Source: Spirochaeta sp. (GTDB lineage Bacteria; Spirochaetota; Spirochaetia; Sphaerochaetales; Sphaerochaetaceae). From it: a stretch of DNA of 5,250 nt. The position numbers and the translations under genes are program-made. The notes beneath the pieces are model-generated. The model searched no databases. It worked only from the letters and a program-made list of their open reading frames with translations, and was not told the origin of the DNA. Positions within the stretch are counted from its first letter, which is position 1. Each line of letters opens with the position of its first letter. The stretch lies in contig JAIMZO010000129.1 of NCBI GenBank assembly GCA_020054965.1, positions 1 to 5,250 on the forward strand, read 5' to 3'. Shown piece by piece: positions 1 through 5,250 of the stretch.

Positions 1-83
1 CCCAGAAGGTCATCTCCCTTTGTGAGTCTCTGGATATTAACATCAGCGAGATCTCTGTCCCTTACAGAAAGTCAGCAACCTAA
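1..83 (+). CDS. C-terminal end of an unrecognised protein (5' partial)
   Basis: The third forward frame is open from the left edge and stops with TAA at 81-83. It gives a C-terminal tail of 26 residues that begins QKVISLCESLDINISEIS and ends PYRKSAT. The composition (alternating hydrophobic and charged residues, an amphipathic helix followed by a strand-like ISEISVPY) looks like real protein. A strong terminator follows 30 bases after the stop, which is where the end of a transcription unit is expected. Frame 1 also stays open for longer, but it runs through the terminator and into the antisense of the next gene, so I prefer frame 3. Too little is visible to name a family or function. The gene converges on the minus-strand amidohydrolase. 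Confidence 0.55.
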   Translation, partial: QKVISLCESLDINISEISVPYRKSAT

Positions 84-113
84 ATTTTGTAAGTTACAGA
101 TTAAAGTTTTGTT

Positions 114-162
114 GCATACAAGAAAGAGCAGGCTTTTTATGGCCTGCTTTTTTCTTGTATGC
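114..162. terminator. Bidirectional intrinsic terminator between convergent genes
   Basis: This is a long, nearly perfect inverted repeat. The left arm is GCATACAAGAAAGAGCAGGC (114-133). The right arm (142-162) is its reverse complement except for one bulged or mismatched position in the T run. The GC-rich core AGCAGGC/GCCTGCT encloses a loop of about 8 bases. On the + strand the core is followed by a run of six T (148-153), and the matching A-rich side (120-125) supplies a shorter U-rich tail for minus-strand transcripts. It lies between the + strand stop at 83 and the minus-strand stop at 164, so it most likely ends transcription from both sides. Confidence 0.88.
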
Positions 163-163
163 T

Positions 164-1396
164 TCAATTGTCGTCCAGATGCATGAACTTGAGGGGATTG
201 CTGTGAACCATCTGATGTATCTCGTCATCAGTGAAAGGTGACTCCTCAAAGATTCGATAATATGAGGTGTATGATTCAACTTTTACAAGGTTGACCGAGA
301 AATCCGTACCAAAGAGACTTCTGGAGAGTATGGTCTGCCTTTGCTCATCATCAAGTGATTTCAAATAGTTAGAGAGCAGCAGGTAGAAATCAGGGTTGCT
401 TCCGCTGAATGAGACATCTGCATATACATTTGGATAGAGTTGCATAAGCTCAACAAGATCATGAAACCAGGGAGAATCAGGTACCCTGCTTGTCAATCCA
501 GATATAAGAGACAAGGGATTTTTTTGCAGTTGGTTGTACTGCCAACCATAGTGGGCAAAGTCAATCCTGAGCATAGGGTAGCGTGCAAGCACCGGTTTAT
601 AGGAAGATGGTGCAGTATATTTCCAAGCTTCCTTCGCAGGAACACCCCTAAATCCCTGATCGTCACAGTGGGTTATGATTGGAATGGCGTGATTGGTGCA
701 GAACTCGTAGATCATGATGACTTTATCACGCTGTTCTGGGTCGGTAGGCCATGGGTCATATCCAAGTGGCGGATAGAACTTGATCCCATAGAATTGCTTC
801 TTGTCATTTTCTATATGAATATAGGTGTCCAGCAGTTTCTCTATGAAGTCCATGGTATGGACTTGGGGGTTGATACCCAGAAAAGGGAAGAACTCGAACA
901 ATCCATCAGGATGGGTTGTTCTGTAATATTCAAATCCCTCCAAGGTGTCTTTCACATAATCGAGAATTTTTTCTTCATTGGGAGCAGGGTAATAGAGTGA
1001 GTCGTTTCTGATCTTGTTGCTGGAAAAGTCCATCAAGAGCGGGCACATCGCCATCTTGTCATAGGTACGGGAACGCATGTGCATTTTCCCGTCACGGATA
1101 TAGGGTTCTTCAGGTCGAAGGGCTTCCTCGTCATGGCTGGGGAATTTTCCCAAGAGGTCATCCTCCATCATGACCAAGGTCTCCCCGATGGTCTGTTCAA
1201 AGGTAGTCAATGTATTAGTGATACGGTTGAGCAGTGCAGCACTCTTGCGATTCTTGTTGGTCAGGATATAGCTAGGGGAGAGGGTTCCACTGGTCACCAA
1301 TTCCCCGATACCTCCTTCCAACGAGGAAAAGAACGATAGCAAATTTGGATGTATAATATTCATCACATGAAAATGCTGGTCGAAGAAGTAATTCAT
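164..1396 (-). CDS. Amidohydrolase, amidohydro_2-like TIM-barrel metallohydrolase
   Basis: A 410-residue cytosolic protein without signal peptide or membrane segments. The pattern is that of the metal-dependent amidohydrolase superfamily. HxH lies at the end of the first strand (H8, H10 in DQHFHV), K206 in GIKFYPPLGYDPWP is a candidate metal-bridging or active-site lysine, H243 is in IITHCDD, H282 in DFAHYGW, and D365 in LFGTDF. The end (NPLKFMHL, 400-407) matches the NxxxFL-type close of amidohydro_2 proteins. Family members hydrolyse or decarboxylate C-N or C-C bonds of small cyclic or amide substrates; the substrate here cannot be told. It is longer than the usual 250-350 residues because of a segment at roughly 60-140 between the HxH strand and the rest of the barrel. 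The start is well supported: ATG at 1396 with GGGAGGG four to five bases upstream. It follows glnS by 49 bases on the same strand and is probably co-transcribed with it, ending at the 114-162 terminator. Confidence 0.85.
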   Translation of the reverse strand: MNYFFDQHFHVMNIIHPNLLSFFSSLEGGIGELVTSGTLSPSYILTNKNRKSAALLNRITNTLTTFEQTIGETLVMMEDDLLGKFPSHDEEALRPEEPYIRDGKMHMRSRTYDKMAMCPLLMDFSSNKIRNDSLYYPAPNEEKILDYVKDTLEGFEYYRTTHPDGLFEFFPFLGINPQVHTMDFIEKLLDTYIHIENDKKQFYGIKFYPPLGYDPWPTDPEQRDKVIMIYEFCTNHAIPIITHCDDQGFRGVPAKEAWKYTAPSSYKPVLARYPMLRIDFAHYGWQYNQLQKNPLSLISGLTSRVPDSPWFHDLVELMQLYPNVYADVSFSGSNPDFYLLLSNYLKSLDDEQRQTILSRSLFGTDFSVNLVKVESYTSYYRIFEESPFTDDEIHQMVHSNPLKFMHLDDN

Positions 1397-1400
1397 ACAA

Positions 1401-1407
1401 CCCTCCC
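1401..1407 (-). promoter_or_regulatory. Shine-Dalgarno site of the amidohydrolase gene
   Basis: On the minus strand GGGAGGG ends four bases before the ATG at 1396-1394. It is a strong anti-16S match at good spacing and fixes this ATG as the start, which puts the HxH metal motif only eight residues from the N-terminus. Confidence 0.8.
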
Positions 1408-1445
1408 GGGAAGGTGATGAAGGGTCGCAGCCCCCCTCATATAGA

Positions 1446-3158
1446 TCATATACCCATCTTCTTTTTCAACCTTGCCCACGAGTCCTTGAGCGTTACGGTT
1501 CTGTTGAAAACGAGATGATCTTGACTGCTGGCCTTGCTGTCAAGGCAGAAGTAGCCGTTACGGATAAATTGCAGGTAATCCCCTTCCTTTGCTTGCTTGA
1601 TCTGGGGCTCAGCTTTGGCATTGCTGACAATCTGCAAGGAATCGGGATTCAGGTCATCGAGATAGTTGCCTGTTTCTTTCCCTGGGTACTCAGTGAGGAA
1701 CAGTTTATCATAGAGGCGAGCCTCTATGGTAACCCCTTCAGAAGCACTGACCCAGTGACTTGTTCCCTTGACCTTTCTACCATCAGGAGTGGTACCTCCC
1801 CTGGATTCAGGATCATAGGTACAATGCACTTCTACGATGGTGCCATCATCATCCTTTACCACAGAGTGAGCGGTCACATAGTAAGCATACTTGAGTCTCA
1901 CCTCATTGCCAGGATAGAGTCTGTGATACTTCTTCGGTGGATCTTCCATGAAGTCTTCCCGTTCGATGTACAACTCTCGTGAGAATGGGATCTGATGGGT
2001 CTTGCTGTTCGGGTCTTCGGGGTTGTCCACTGCCTCAAAGTACTCGACCTTGTCTTCGGGGTAGTTGTCGATGACCAGCTTCAAAGGATCCAAGACGACC
2101 ATCAATCGATCGGCACGCTTGTTCAGGTCTTCACGAACACAGAATTCCAAGAGGGAGTAGTCAACAACCCCTTCAACCTTTGCAACGCCGACACGACTGA
2201 TAAAATCCTTCATCGATTCAGGGGAATATCCTCGTCTCCTGATACCACTGATGGTAGGCATTCTTGGATCATCCCATCCATCCACGATTCCCAGCTTAAC
2301 CAAGTTGAGAAGCCTTCTCTTGCTCATCACGAAATAATTGATGTTCAAGCGGGCAAATTCATACTGATGAGGTGTATGCTCAATACCATCGATGCTGGTT
2401 GCCCAATCATAGGCAGGACGGTGGTCCTCAAACTCCAGGGTACAGATTGAGTGGGTGATGCCTTCTATCGCATCACTGATGGGATGAGTGAAATCATACA
2501 TGGGATAGATGCACCATGTATTCCCGGTTCGTGGATGTGAGGCAAACTTTATACGGTAGAGAGCAGGGTCTCGCATGTTCAGATTTGGACTGGACATGTC
2601 GATCTTGGCACGAAGGATATACTTTCCTTCTGGGTGCTTGCCTTCACGCATCTCAAGGAACAGCCTTAGATTCTCCTCGATGCTTCTCTCCCTGTCTGGA
2701 CTGTTTTTCCCAGGTTCCTTCAAGGTTCCCCGGTACTCCTTCATCTGCTCGGCAGTGAGGCTGTCAACATAGGCTTTCCCTTGTTTGATCAACTCGATTG
2801 CTATTTCATACAGCTGCTGATAATAGTCAGAGGCATGGTACTCATGCTCGCCCCATTCATAGCCCAGCCATTTGATGTCACGCTTGATGGAGTTTATATA
2901 CTCCTCATCTTCCTTCTCAGGATTGGTGTCGTCAAAACGGAGATGGCAGCGACCTTGGTATTTTTCAGCAAGTCCGAAATTGATGCAGATAGACTTGATA
3001 TGTCCTATATGCAGATATCCATTGGGTTCAGGGGGAAATCTGGTTACGATGGTATTATTAGGAACCCGGCCGGCCGCCAGGTCATCCTCGATGATTCGCT
3101 CCAGAAAATTCAGAGGAGTCTTCTCTTCTGTCTCCACTTCATTGTGCTCGTCCATCAT
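1446..3158 (-). CDS. glnS: Glutaminyl-tRNA synthetase (EC 6.1.1.18)
   Basis: A 570-residue class I aminoacyl-tRNA synthetase that charges tRNA-Gln with glutamine in the cytoplasm, using ATP. The family is recognised from RFPPEPNGYLHIGH (40-53), with the HIGH motif at 50-53, then LRFDDTNPEKE (73-83), the GlnRS-specific THSICTLEFEDHRPAYDW (235-252), and the KMSKS equivalent VMSKR at 277-281, the same variant as in Escherichia coli GlnRS. The C-terminal half (about 340-570) is the beta-barrel anticodon-binding region, closing with FNRTVTLKDSW near the end. The length is close to the 554 residues of the E. coli enzyme, with a slightly longer acidic N-terminus, so it appears intact. GlxRS-type ambiguity is small: the FPPEPNGYLHIGH and LEFEDHRP blocks mark GlnRS rather than GluRS. 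Two adjacent ATGs (3158 and 3155) are both compatible with the purine-rich site AAGGAAGGA upstream. The amidohydrolase lies 49 bases downstream, and the jelly-roll gene ends 82 bases upstream on the same strand. Confidence 0.97.
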   Translation of the reverse strand: MMDEHNEVETEEKTPLNFLERIIEDDLAAGRVPNNTIVTRFPPEPNGYLHIGHIKSICINFGLAEKYQGRCHLRFDDTNPEKEDEEYINSIKRDIKWLGYEWGEHEYHASDYYQQLYEIAIELIKQGKAYVDSLTAEQMKEYRGTLKEPGKNSPDRERSIEENLRLFLEMREGKHPEGKYILRAKIDMSSPNLNMRDPALYRIKFASHPRTGNTWCIYPMYDFTHPISDAIEGITHSICTLEFEDHRPAYDWATSIDGIEHTPHQYEFARLNINYFVMSKRRLLNLVKLGIVDGWDDPRMPTISGIRRRGYSPESMKDFISRVGVAKVEGVVDYSLLEFCVREDLNKRADRLMVVLDPLKLVIDNYPEDKVEYFEAVDNPEDPNSKTHQIPFSRELYIEREDFMEDPPKKYHRLYPGNEVRLKYAYYVTAHSVVKDDDGTIVEVHCTYDPESRGGTTPDGRKVKGTSHWVSASEGVTIEARLYDKLFLTEYPGKETGNYLDDLNPDSLQIVSNAKAEPQIKQAKEGDYLQFIRNGYFCLDSKASSQDHLVFNRTVTLKDSWARLKKKMGI

Positions 3159-3160
3159 TG

Positions 3161-3169
3161 TCCTTCCTT
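3161..3169 (-). promoter_or_regulatory. Shine-Dalgarno site of glnS (tandem AAGGA/AGGA)
   Basis: The minus strand reads AAGGAAGGA, then CA, then ATG ATG. The distal AAGGA suits the first ATG (3158) and the proximal AGGA suits the second (3155). The true start is therefore uncertain by a single residue. Confidence 0.7.
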
Positions 3170-3210
3170 ATACTTTTTCAAAGGGGCTTCTCTGAAGATA
3201 GCACATAGTA

Positions 3211-3231
3211 GCACAACCATTAGTGTTGTGC
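3211..3231 (-). repeat. Perfect 7-bp inverted repeat in the glnS leader
   Basis: GCACAAC (3211-3217) and GTTGTGC (3225-3231) are exact reverse complements separated by seven bases. They lie in the 82-base gap between the stop of the upstream minus-strand gene and glnS. No U-tract follows on either strand, so it is not a standard intrinsic terminator. It could be an mRNA stem that protects or separates the two messages, or an operator. No T-box consensus is present nearby. Confidence 0.45.
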
Positions 3232-3240
3232 GAGAGGCTA

Positions 3241-3765
3241 TCAGGTCTCTTTCGTATAATCCAATGCGCTCATGGAAGCTCCAGCTTCTTCACTCCCCTC
3301 GTTGGCGAAGTAGGGTCCGAAGCTTACCGACCTCTCGATTCCAGGAAGCGTGAAGGTTCCTGACCAGTTCACTGGGCTTTCACTTTGCCTGCTATATCCG
3401 ATTGAGACTTGGGAACCTCTGCGTTTCATTCTCCAGATTACGGGAACATTCCCTGTCATGTGGGGAATCCTGCAGTAGTTACGATAGCCGGCGATCGTCA
3501 CATGGATTTCCAAGGCTTCAGCATTCATCCCCACAGCAATGAAATCGGTGTCCAGGTGATAGAAGCAAACACCTGAAAAGACCTTATCCCCATCGCTCGA
3601 AAGCGTCATTTCACAAGAGAAATCATCATCAGAAACTGCAAGCAAGAGAGGTCCGTCGGGCAAGTGCATCTGTGGCTCCACCATAAGGGAAACCGATCGG
3701 TAGTCCTTCTGCCATGATCGGGGTTTTCCCATCCATCGAAAATCGCGCATCGTAATCTTTCTCAT
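3241..3765 (-). CDS. Jelly-roll protein resembling DUF1349 / concanavalin A-like family
   Basis: A protein of 174 residues from the ATG chosen here (188 from a GTG at 3807). No signal peptide or membrane segment is seen. The body is rich in alternating beta-strand patterns and follows the DUF1349/LamG-like order: FRWMGKPRSW near the N-terminus (family 'F-W...P..W'), then GVCFYHLDTDFIAVGM (typical 'AGL..Y.D...fi..G'), then VPVIWRMKRRGSQVSIGYS ('v.lri.r.g..v...yS'), and finally VSFGPYFANEGS ('v.vGp.a.s'). Such folds often bind carbohydrate or act as beta-sandwich accessory domains; no catalytic residues can be named. The start is uncertain. Candidates are GTG 3807 and ATG 3801, 3792, 3765 and 3750, none with a good Shine-Dalgarno site. 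I chose ATG 3765 because it begins shortly before the domain (MRKITMRDFRW) and leaves room for a promoter. It ends 82 bases upstream of glnS and may be transcribed with it. Confidence 0.7.
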   Translation of the reverse strand: MRKITMRDFRWMGKPRSWQKDYRSVSLMVEPQMHLPDGPLLLAVSDDDFSCEMTLSSDGDKVFSGVCFYHLDTDFIAVGMNAEALEIHVTIAGYRNYCRIPHMTGNVPVIWRMKRRGSQVSIGYSRQSESPVNWSGTFTLPGIERSVSFGPYFANEGSEEAGASMSALDYTKET

Positions 3766-3771
3766 ATGTGC

Positions 3772-3800
3772 AGTATATGAGAGTTGTGTCATTTTATCCA
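3772..3800 (-). promoter_or_regulatory. Candidate sigma-70-like promoter for the jelly-roll gene
   Basis: On the minus strand TGGATA (3800-3795, four of six matches to TTGACA) is followed after 17 bases by TATACT (3777-3772, five of six matches to TATAAT). Transcription would begin near 3765, at or just before the ATG chosen for the downstream gene, giving a leaderless or very short-leader message. This is a consensus match by eye only. If the gene actually starts at 3807 or 3801 the boxes would lie inside coding sequence and the call would fail. Confidence 0.3.
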
Positions 3801-3802
3801 TA

Positions 3803-3820
3803 ACCACTTTATGTTGTGGT
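3803..3820. repeat. Short inverted repeat in the divergent spacer
   Basis: ACCAC (3803-3807) and GTGGT (3816-3820) form a 5-bp inverted repeat around an eight-base centre, TTTATGTT. It sits between the two divergent genes, where an operator for a shared regulator would be expected. The match is short and could be chance. Read on the minus strand it also contains CACAAC, which recurs in the 3211-3231 repeat. Confidence 0.25.
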
Positions 3821-3843
3821 GAAGTTGTTGTACCTTATATCAT

Positions 3844-4650
3844 ATGAAGTCACCAAAAGAATTCGCATTGGAAAAATATTTAATGGCACAGTTGGAGGAA
3901 GGTACCGACAGCTACCGTTTGGCATCCCTCCTGATTCAGGATCCTGAGATAGAGGCATTGCAAGAGTATGCCAACAGTGTTTCAATCAAACGATTGAACT
4001 ACAATGATCACGGTCCGGTGCATATGCGCCAGGTTGCGATTAACGGGGTAAGGATGCTTGCCTTGCTCAAGGAAGCAGGGATCAAGACCTCCTTGGAGCA
4101 AGAGGATAGCGGAAGCTACGAGGATAGCATGCTCTCCTTGTTGCTTGCCTCCTTCGTGCATGACCTTGGCATGAGTGTTGGACGAAGTGATCATGAATTA
4201 ACTGGTTTGGTGATTGCACGCCCCATTATGGATCGTATTCTCACGCAGCTCCTGGGTGGCCAGTTGGCCCGCAAGATAGCCATTATCTCGGTTGCCAGTG
4301 AAGGGATCCTCGGTCATATGGCCAACAGGAAGGTCCACTCACTGGAGGCAGGTATGCTCTTGATTGCTGATGGTTGTGACATGGAGAAGGGTAGGGCCAG
4401 AATACCCATGCGTATCATGAGCCATGCAAAGGTTGGTGATATTCATAAATATTCTTCCAACTCTATTGAGAAGGTAACGATCACCAAAGGTGACTCAGTT
4501 CCTATCCTCATTGATATTGCCATGAGTAGTGATGTAGGATTTTTCCAGGTCGAGGAAGTACTGTTGCCCAAGATTTCCATGAGTCCAGCCAAGGCATACG
4601 TACAGGTTCATGCAGGGGTTGTTGGGCAAGAGAGAAAGAAGTATTTATAG
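3844..4650 (+). CDS. HD-domain metal-dependent phosphohydrolase
   Basis: A soluble 268-residue protein with an HD-superfamily core. NYNDHGPVHMRQVAINGVRML (52-72) supplies H56 and H60. ASFVHDLGMS (102-111) carries the defining H106-D107 pair. RSDHE (114-118) gives a further histidine, H117. IADGCDMEKGRARIP (174-188) supplies the distal aspartates D176 and D179 plus a basic phosphate-binding stretch. HD proteins hydrolyse phosphomonoesters or phosphodiesters, often of nucleotides, with divalent metal; the substrate here is unknown. The C-terminal part (about 195-268) is a separate strand-rich region without a family I can name. The ATG at 3844 lacks a clear Shine-Dalgarno site. An in-frame ATG at 3883 (MAQLEEGTDS) is possible, with GGAAAA about seven bases upstream, and would keep the whole HD core. 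The sugar kinase follows after nine bases, indicating an operon; the jelly-roll gene is divergent. Confidence 0.87.
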   Translation: MKSPKEFALEKYLMAQLEEGTDSYRLASLLIQDPEIEALQEYANSVSIKRLNYNDHGPVHMRQVAINGVRMLALLKEAGIKTSLEQEDSGSYEDSMLSLLLASFVHDLGMSVGRSDHELTGLVIARPIMDRILTQLLGGQLARKIAIISVASEGILGHMANRKVHSLEAGMLLIADGCDMEKGRARIPMRIMSHAKVGDIHKYSSNSIEKVTITKGDSVPILIDIAMSSDVGFFQVEEVLLPKISMSPAKAYVQVHAGVVGQERKKYL

Positions 4651-4653
4651 GAG
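4649..4653 (+). promoter_or_regulatory. Shine-Dalgarno site overlapping the HD gene stop
   Basis: AGGAG at 4649-4653 uses the last two bases of the upstream TAG stop (4648-4650) and lies six bases before the kinase ATG at 4660. This is optimal spacing. It fixes the kinase start and makes translational coupling with the HD gene likely. Confidence 0.8.
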
Positions 4654-4659
4654 TGAATC

Positions 4660-5250
4660 ATGATTGGAGTTATTGGAGAAGCGTTGATTGATTTTATCGC
4701 CAAGGGAACACTTGGCTCATCTGTCCCGTATGACTCTGTGGTAGGAGGATGCGCATTGAATACCGCTGTTGCTACCTCCAGGCAAGATTCACCTGTTGTA
4801 TATATTGGAAAAATCTCTGGAGATATCTTTGGACAGCGGATGCTCAACCATCTTATCGAGAGTAAGGTATTGTTCGATCCCAGTCTCTGTGCTGCACCAC
4901 AACCATCACTGCTTGCCATGGCTAGCCTTGATGCAGAAGGTAAGGCAAACTATACCTTCTACACAGAAGGGACCGCTGTAGTCAGTATGACCAAAGCGGA
5001 GTTGCTCTCTGCTCTCCAGGAACATACTAATCTGAAAGTGGTTCACATAGGGTCATTGGCATTGGCTCTTGAGCCACTCTCAGAGGTAATCATATCGGCA
5101 TTGCAATCATATGAGCCTAAGCCCGTGATTTTTCTCGATCCCAATGTAAGACCAGCTGTCATACCTGATATGAATGTATTTAGATCAAGGATTGAGGCGG
5201 CAATGGACTTGTCGTCCTTGGTCAAGATCAGTGATGAGGATCTTCTTCTG
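4660..5250 (+). CDS. PfkB-family carbohydrate kinase, fructokinase-like (3' partial)
   Basis: The frame is open from ATG 4660 to the right edge, giving 197 residues of a family that is normally about 290-330 long, so the C-terminal third is missing. PfkB (ribokinase-fold) kinases phosphorylate a sugar hydroxyl with ATP in the cytoplasm. Visible hallmarks are the opening MIGVIGEALIDF (1-12), GGCALNTAVA (29-38) corresponding to PfkB signature 1, YIGKISGDIFGQRM (48-61), FLDPNVRP (158-165) as is common in fructokinases, and VKISDEDL (188-195). The catalytic GAGD motif of signature 2 lies beyond the window. The sugar cannot be assigned firmly; fructose or a related keto sugar is the usual guess for the DPNVRP group. 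The start is supported by AGGAG six bases upstream. It is the second gene of an apparent operon with the HD phosphohydrolase. Confidence 0.92.
   Translation, partial: MIGVIGEALIDFIAKGTLGSSVPYDSVVGGCALNTAVATSRQDSPVVYIGKISGDIFGQRMLNHLIESKVLFDPSLCAAPQPSLLAMASLDAEGKANYTFYTEGTAVVSMTKAELLSALQEHTNLKVVHIGSLALALEPLSEVIISALQSYEPKPVIFLDPNVRPAVIPDMNVFRSRIEAAMDLSSLVKISDEDLLL

Noticed and set aside
94..279. Minus-strand open frame of 61 codons over the terminator
   Set aside because: It overlaps the end of the amidohydrolase in another frame and runs through the terminator hairpin, so it is not a plausible gene.
440..1000. Open frame of 186 codons on the + strand
   Set aside because: It is fully antisense to the amidohydrolase, which has the metal-binding motifs and a strong ribosome binding site. 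The + strand product has no recognisable features.
1079..1339. Open frame of 86 codons on the + strand
   Set aside because: It lies antisense inside the amidohydrolase N-terminal half and has no ribosome binding site or family resemblance.
1397..1445. Possible terminator between glnS and the amidohydrolase (AGGG...CCCT complementarity)
   Set aside because: The stem is about four base pairs, with no U-tract, so it is too weak to call.
3159..3240. T-box or other tRNA-sensing leader before glnS
   Set aside because: The gap is only 82 bases and lacks the T-box consensus and a terminator/antiterminator pair; there is only one short hairpin.
1515..3353. Several + strand open frames (1515-1982, 1995-2450, 2516-2758, 2575-2772, 2781-3353, 2872-3195)
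   Set aside because: They are antisense to glnS and the end of the jelly-roll gene, have no supporting motifs or start signals, and are explained as shadows of coding sequence on the other strand.
4608..5225. Minus-strand open frames (4608-4919, 5043-5225) and the + strand frame 4769-4981
   Set aside because: They overlap the PfkB kinase frame, which has clear signature motifs and a strong start; these are shadows.
3844..5250. HD protein and kinase as a phage-defence module
   Set aside because: HD domains occur in some defence systems, but there is no effector, nucleotide cyclase, membrane protein or mobile-element context here. A metabolic operon is the simpler reading.

Overview
This 5,250-base window is ordinary bacterial chromosome: densely packed genes, mid-range base composition (by eye somewhat under 50 % GC), and no sign of phage, insertion sequences, CRISPR or RNA genes. 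The protein styles fit a free-living or gut-associated spirochaete such as Sphaerochaeta. That assignment rests on general familiarity with the gene set rather than on a diagnostic marker, so it is tentative.

Layout, left to right. The last 27 codons (stop included) of an unrecognised + strand gene end at base 83. A strong two-way hairpin terminator (114-162) separates it from a convergent minus-strand cluster. Read in the direction of transcription, that cluster is: a small protein resembling the DUF1349/concanavalin-like jelly-roll family (stop at 3241), glutaminyl-tRNA synthetase glnS (3158 to 1446), and a metal-dependent amidohydrolase of the amidohydro_2 type (1396 to 164). The glnS-to-amidohydrolase gap is 49 bases with no terminator, so those two are probably co-transcribed and both end at the 114-162 hairpin. 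The gap upstream of glnS is 82 bases and holds a small perfect hairpin without a U-tract.

The jelly-roll gene is divergent from a + strand pair: an HD-domain metal-dependent phosphohydrolase (3844-4650) and, nine bases after its stop, a PfkB-family sugar kinase that runs off the right edge (4660 onward). The kinase ribosome binding site overlaps the HD gene's stop codon, so this pair looks like an operon with coupled translation. The divergent spacer is short (36-78 bases depending on the starts chosen), and neither divergent gene has an obvious Shine-Dalgarno site, unlike the other three gene starts in the window.

Functionally the window mixes a housekeeping tRNA charging enzyme with carbohydrate-flavoured accessory genes (jelly-roll protein, sugar kinase) and two metallohydrolases of unknown substrate. 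I see no convincing evidence of a novel multi-gene system. The points most worth a second look are the unusual N-terminal insert of the amidohydrolase, the HD protein/sugar kinase coupling, and the start-site and promoter architecture of the divergent region.
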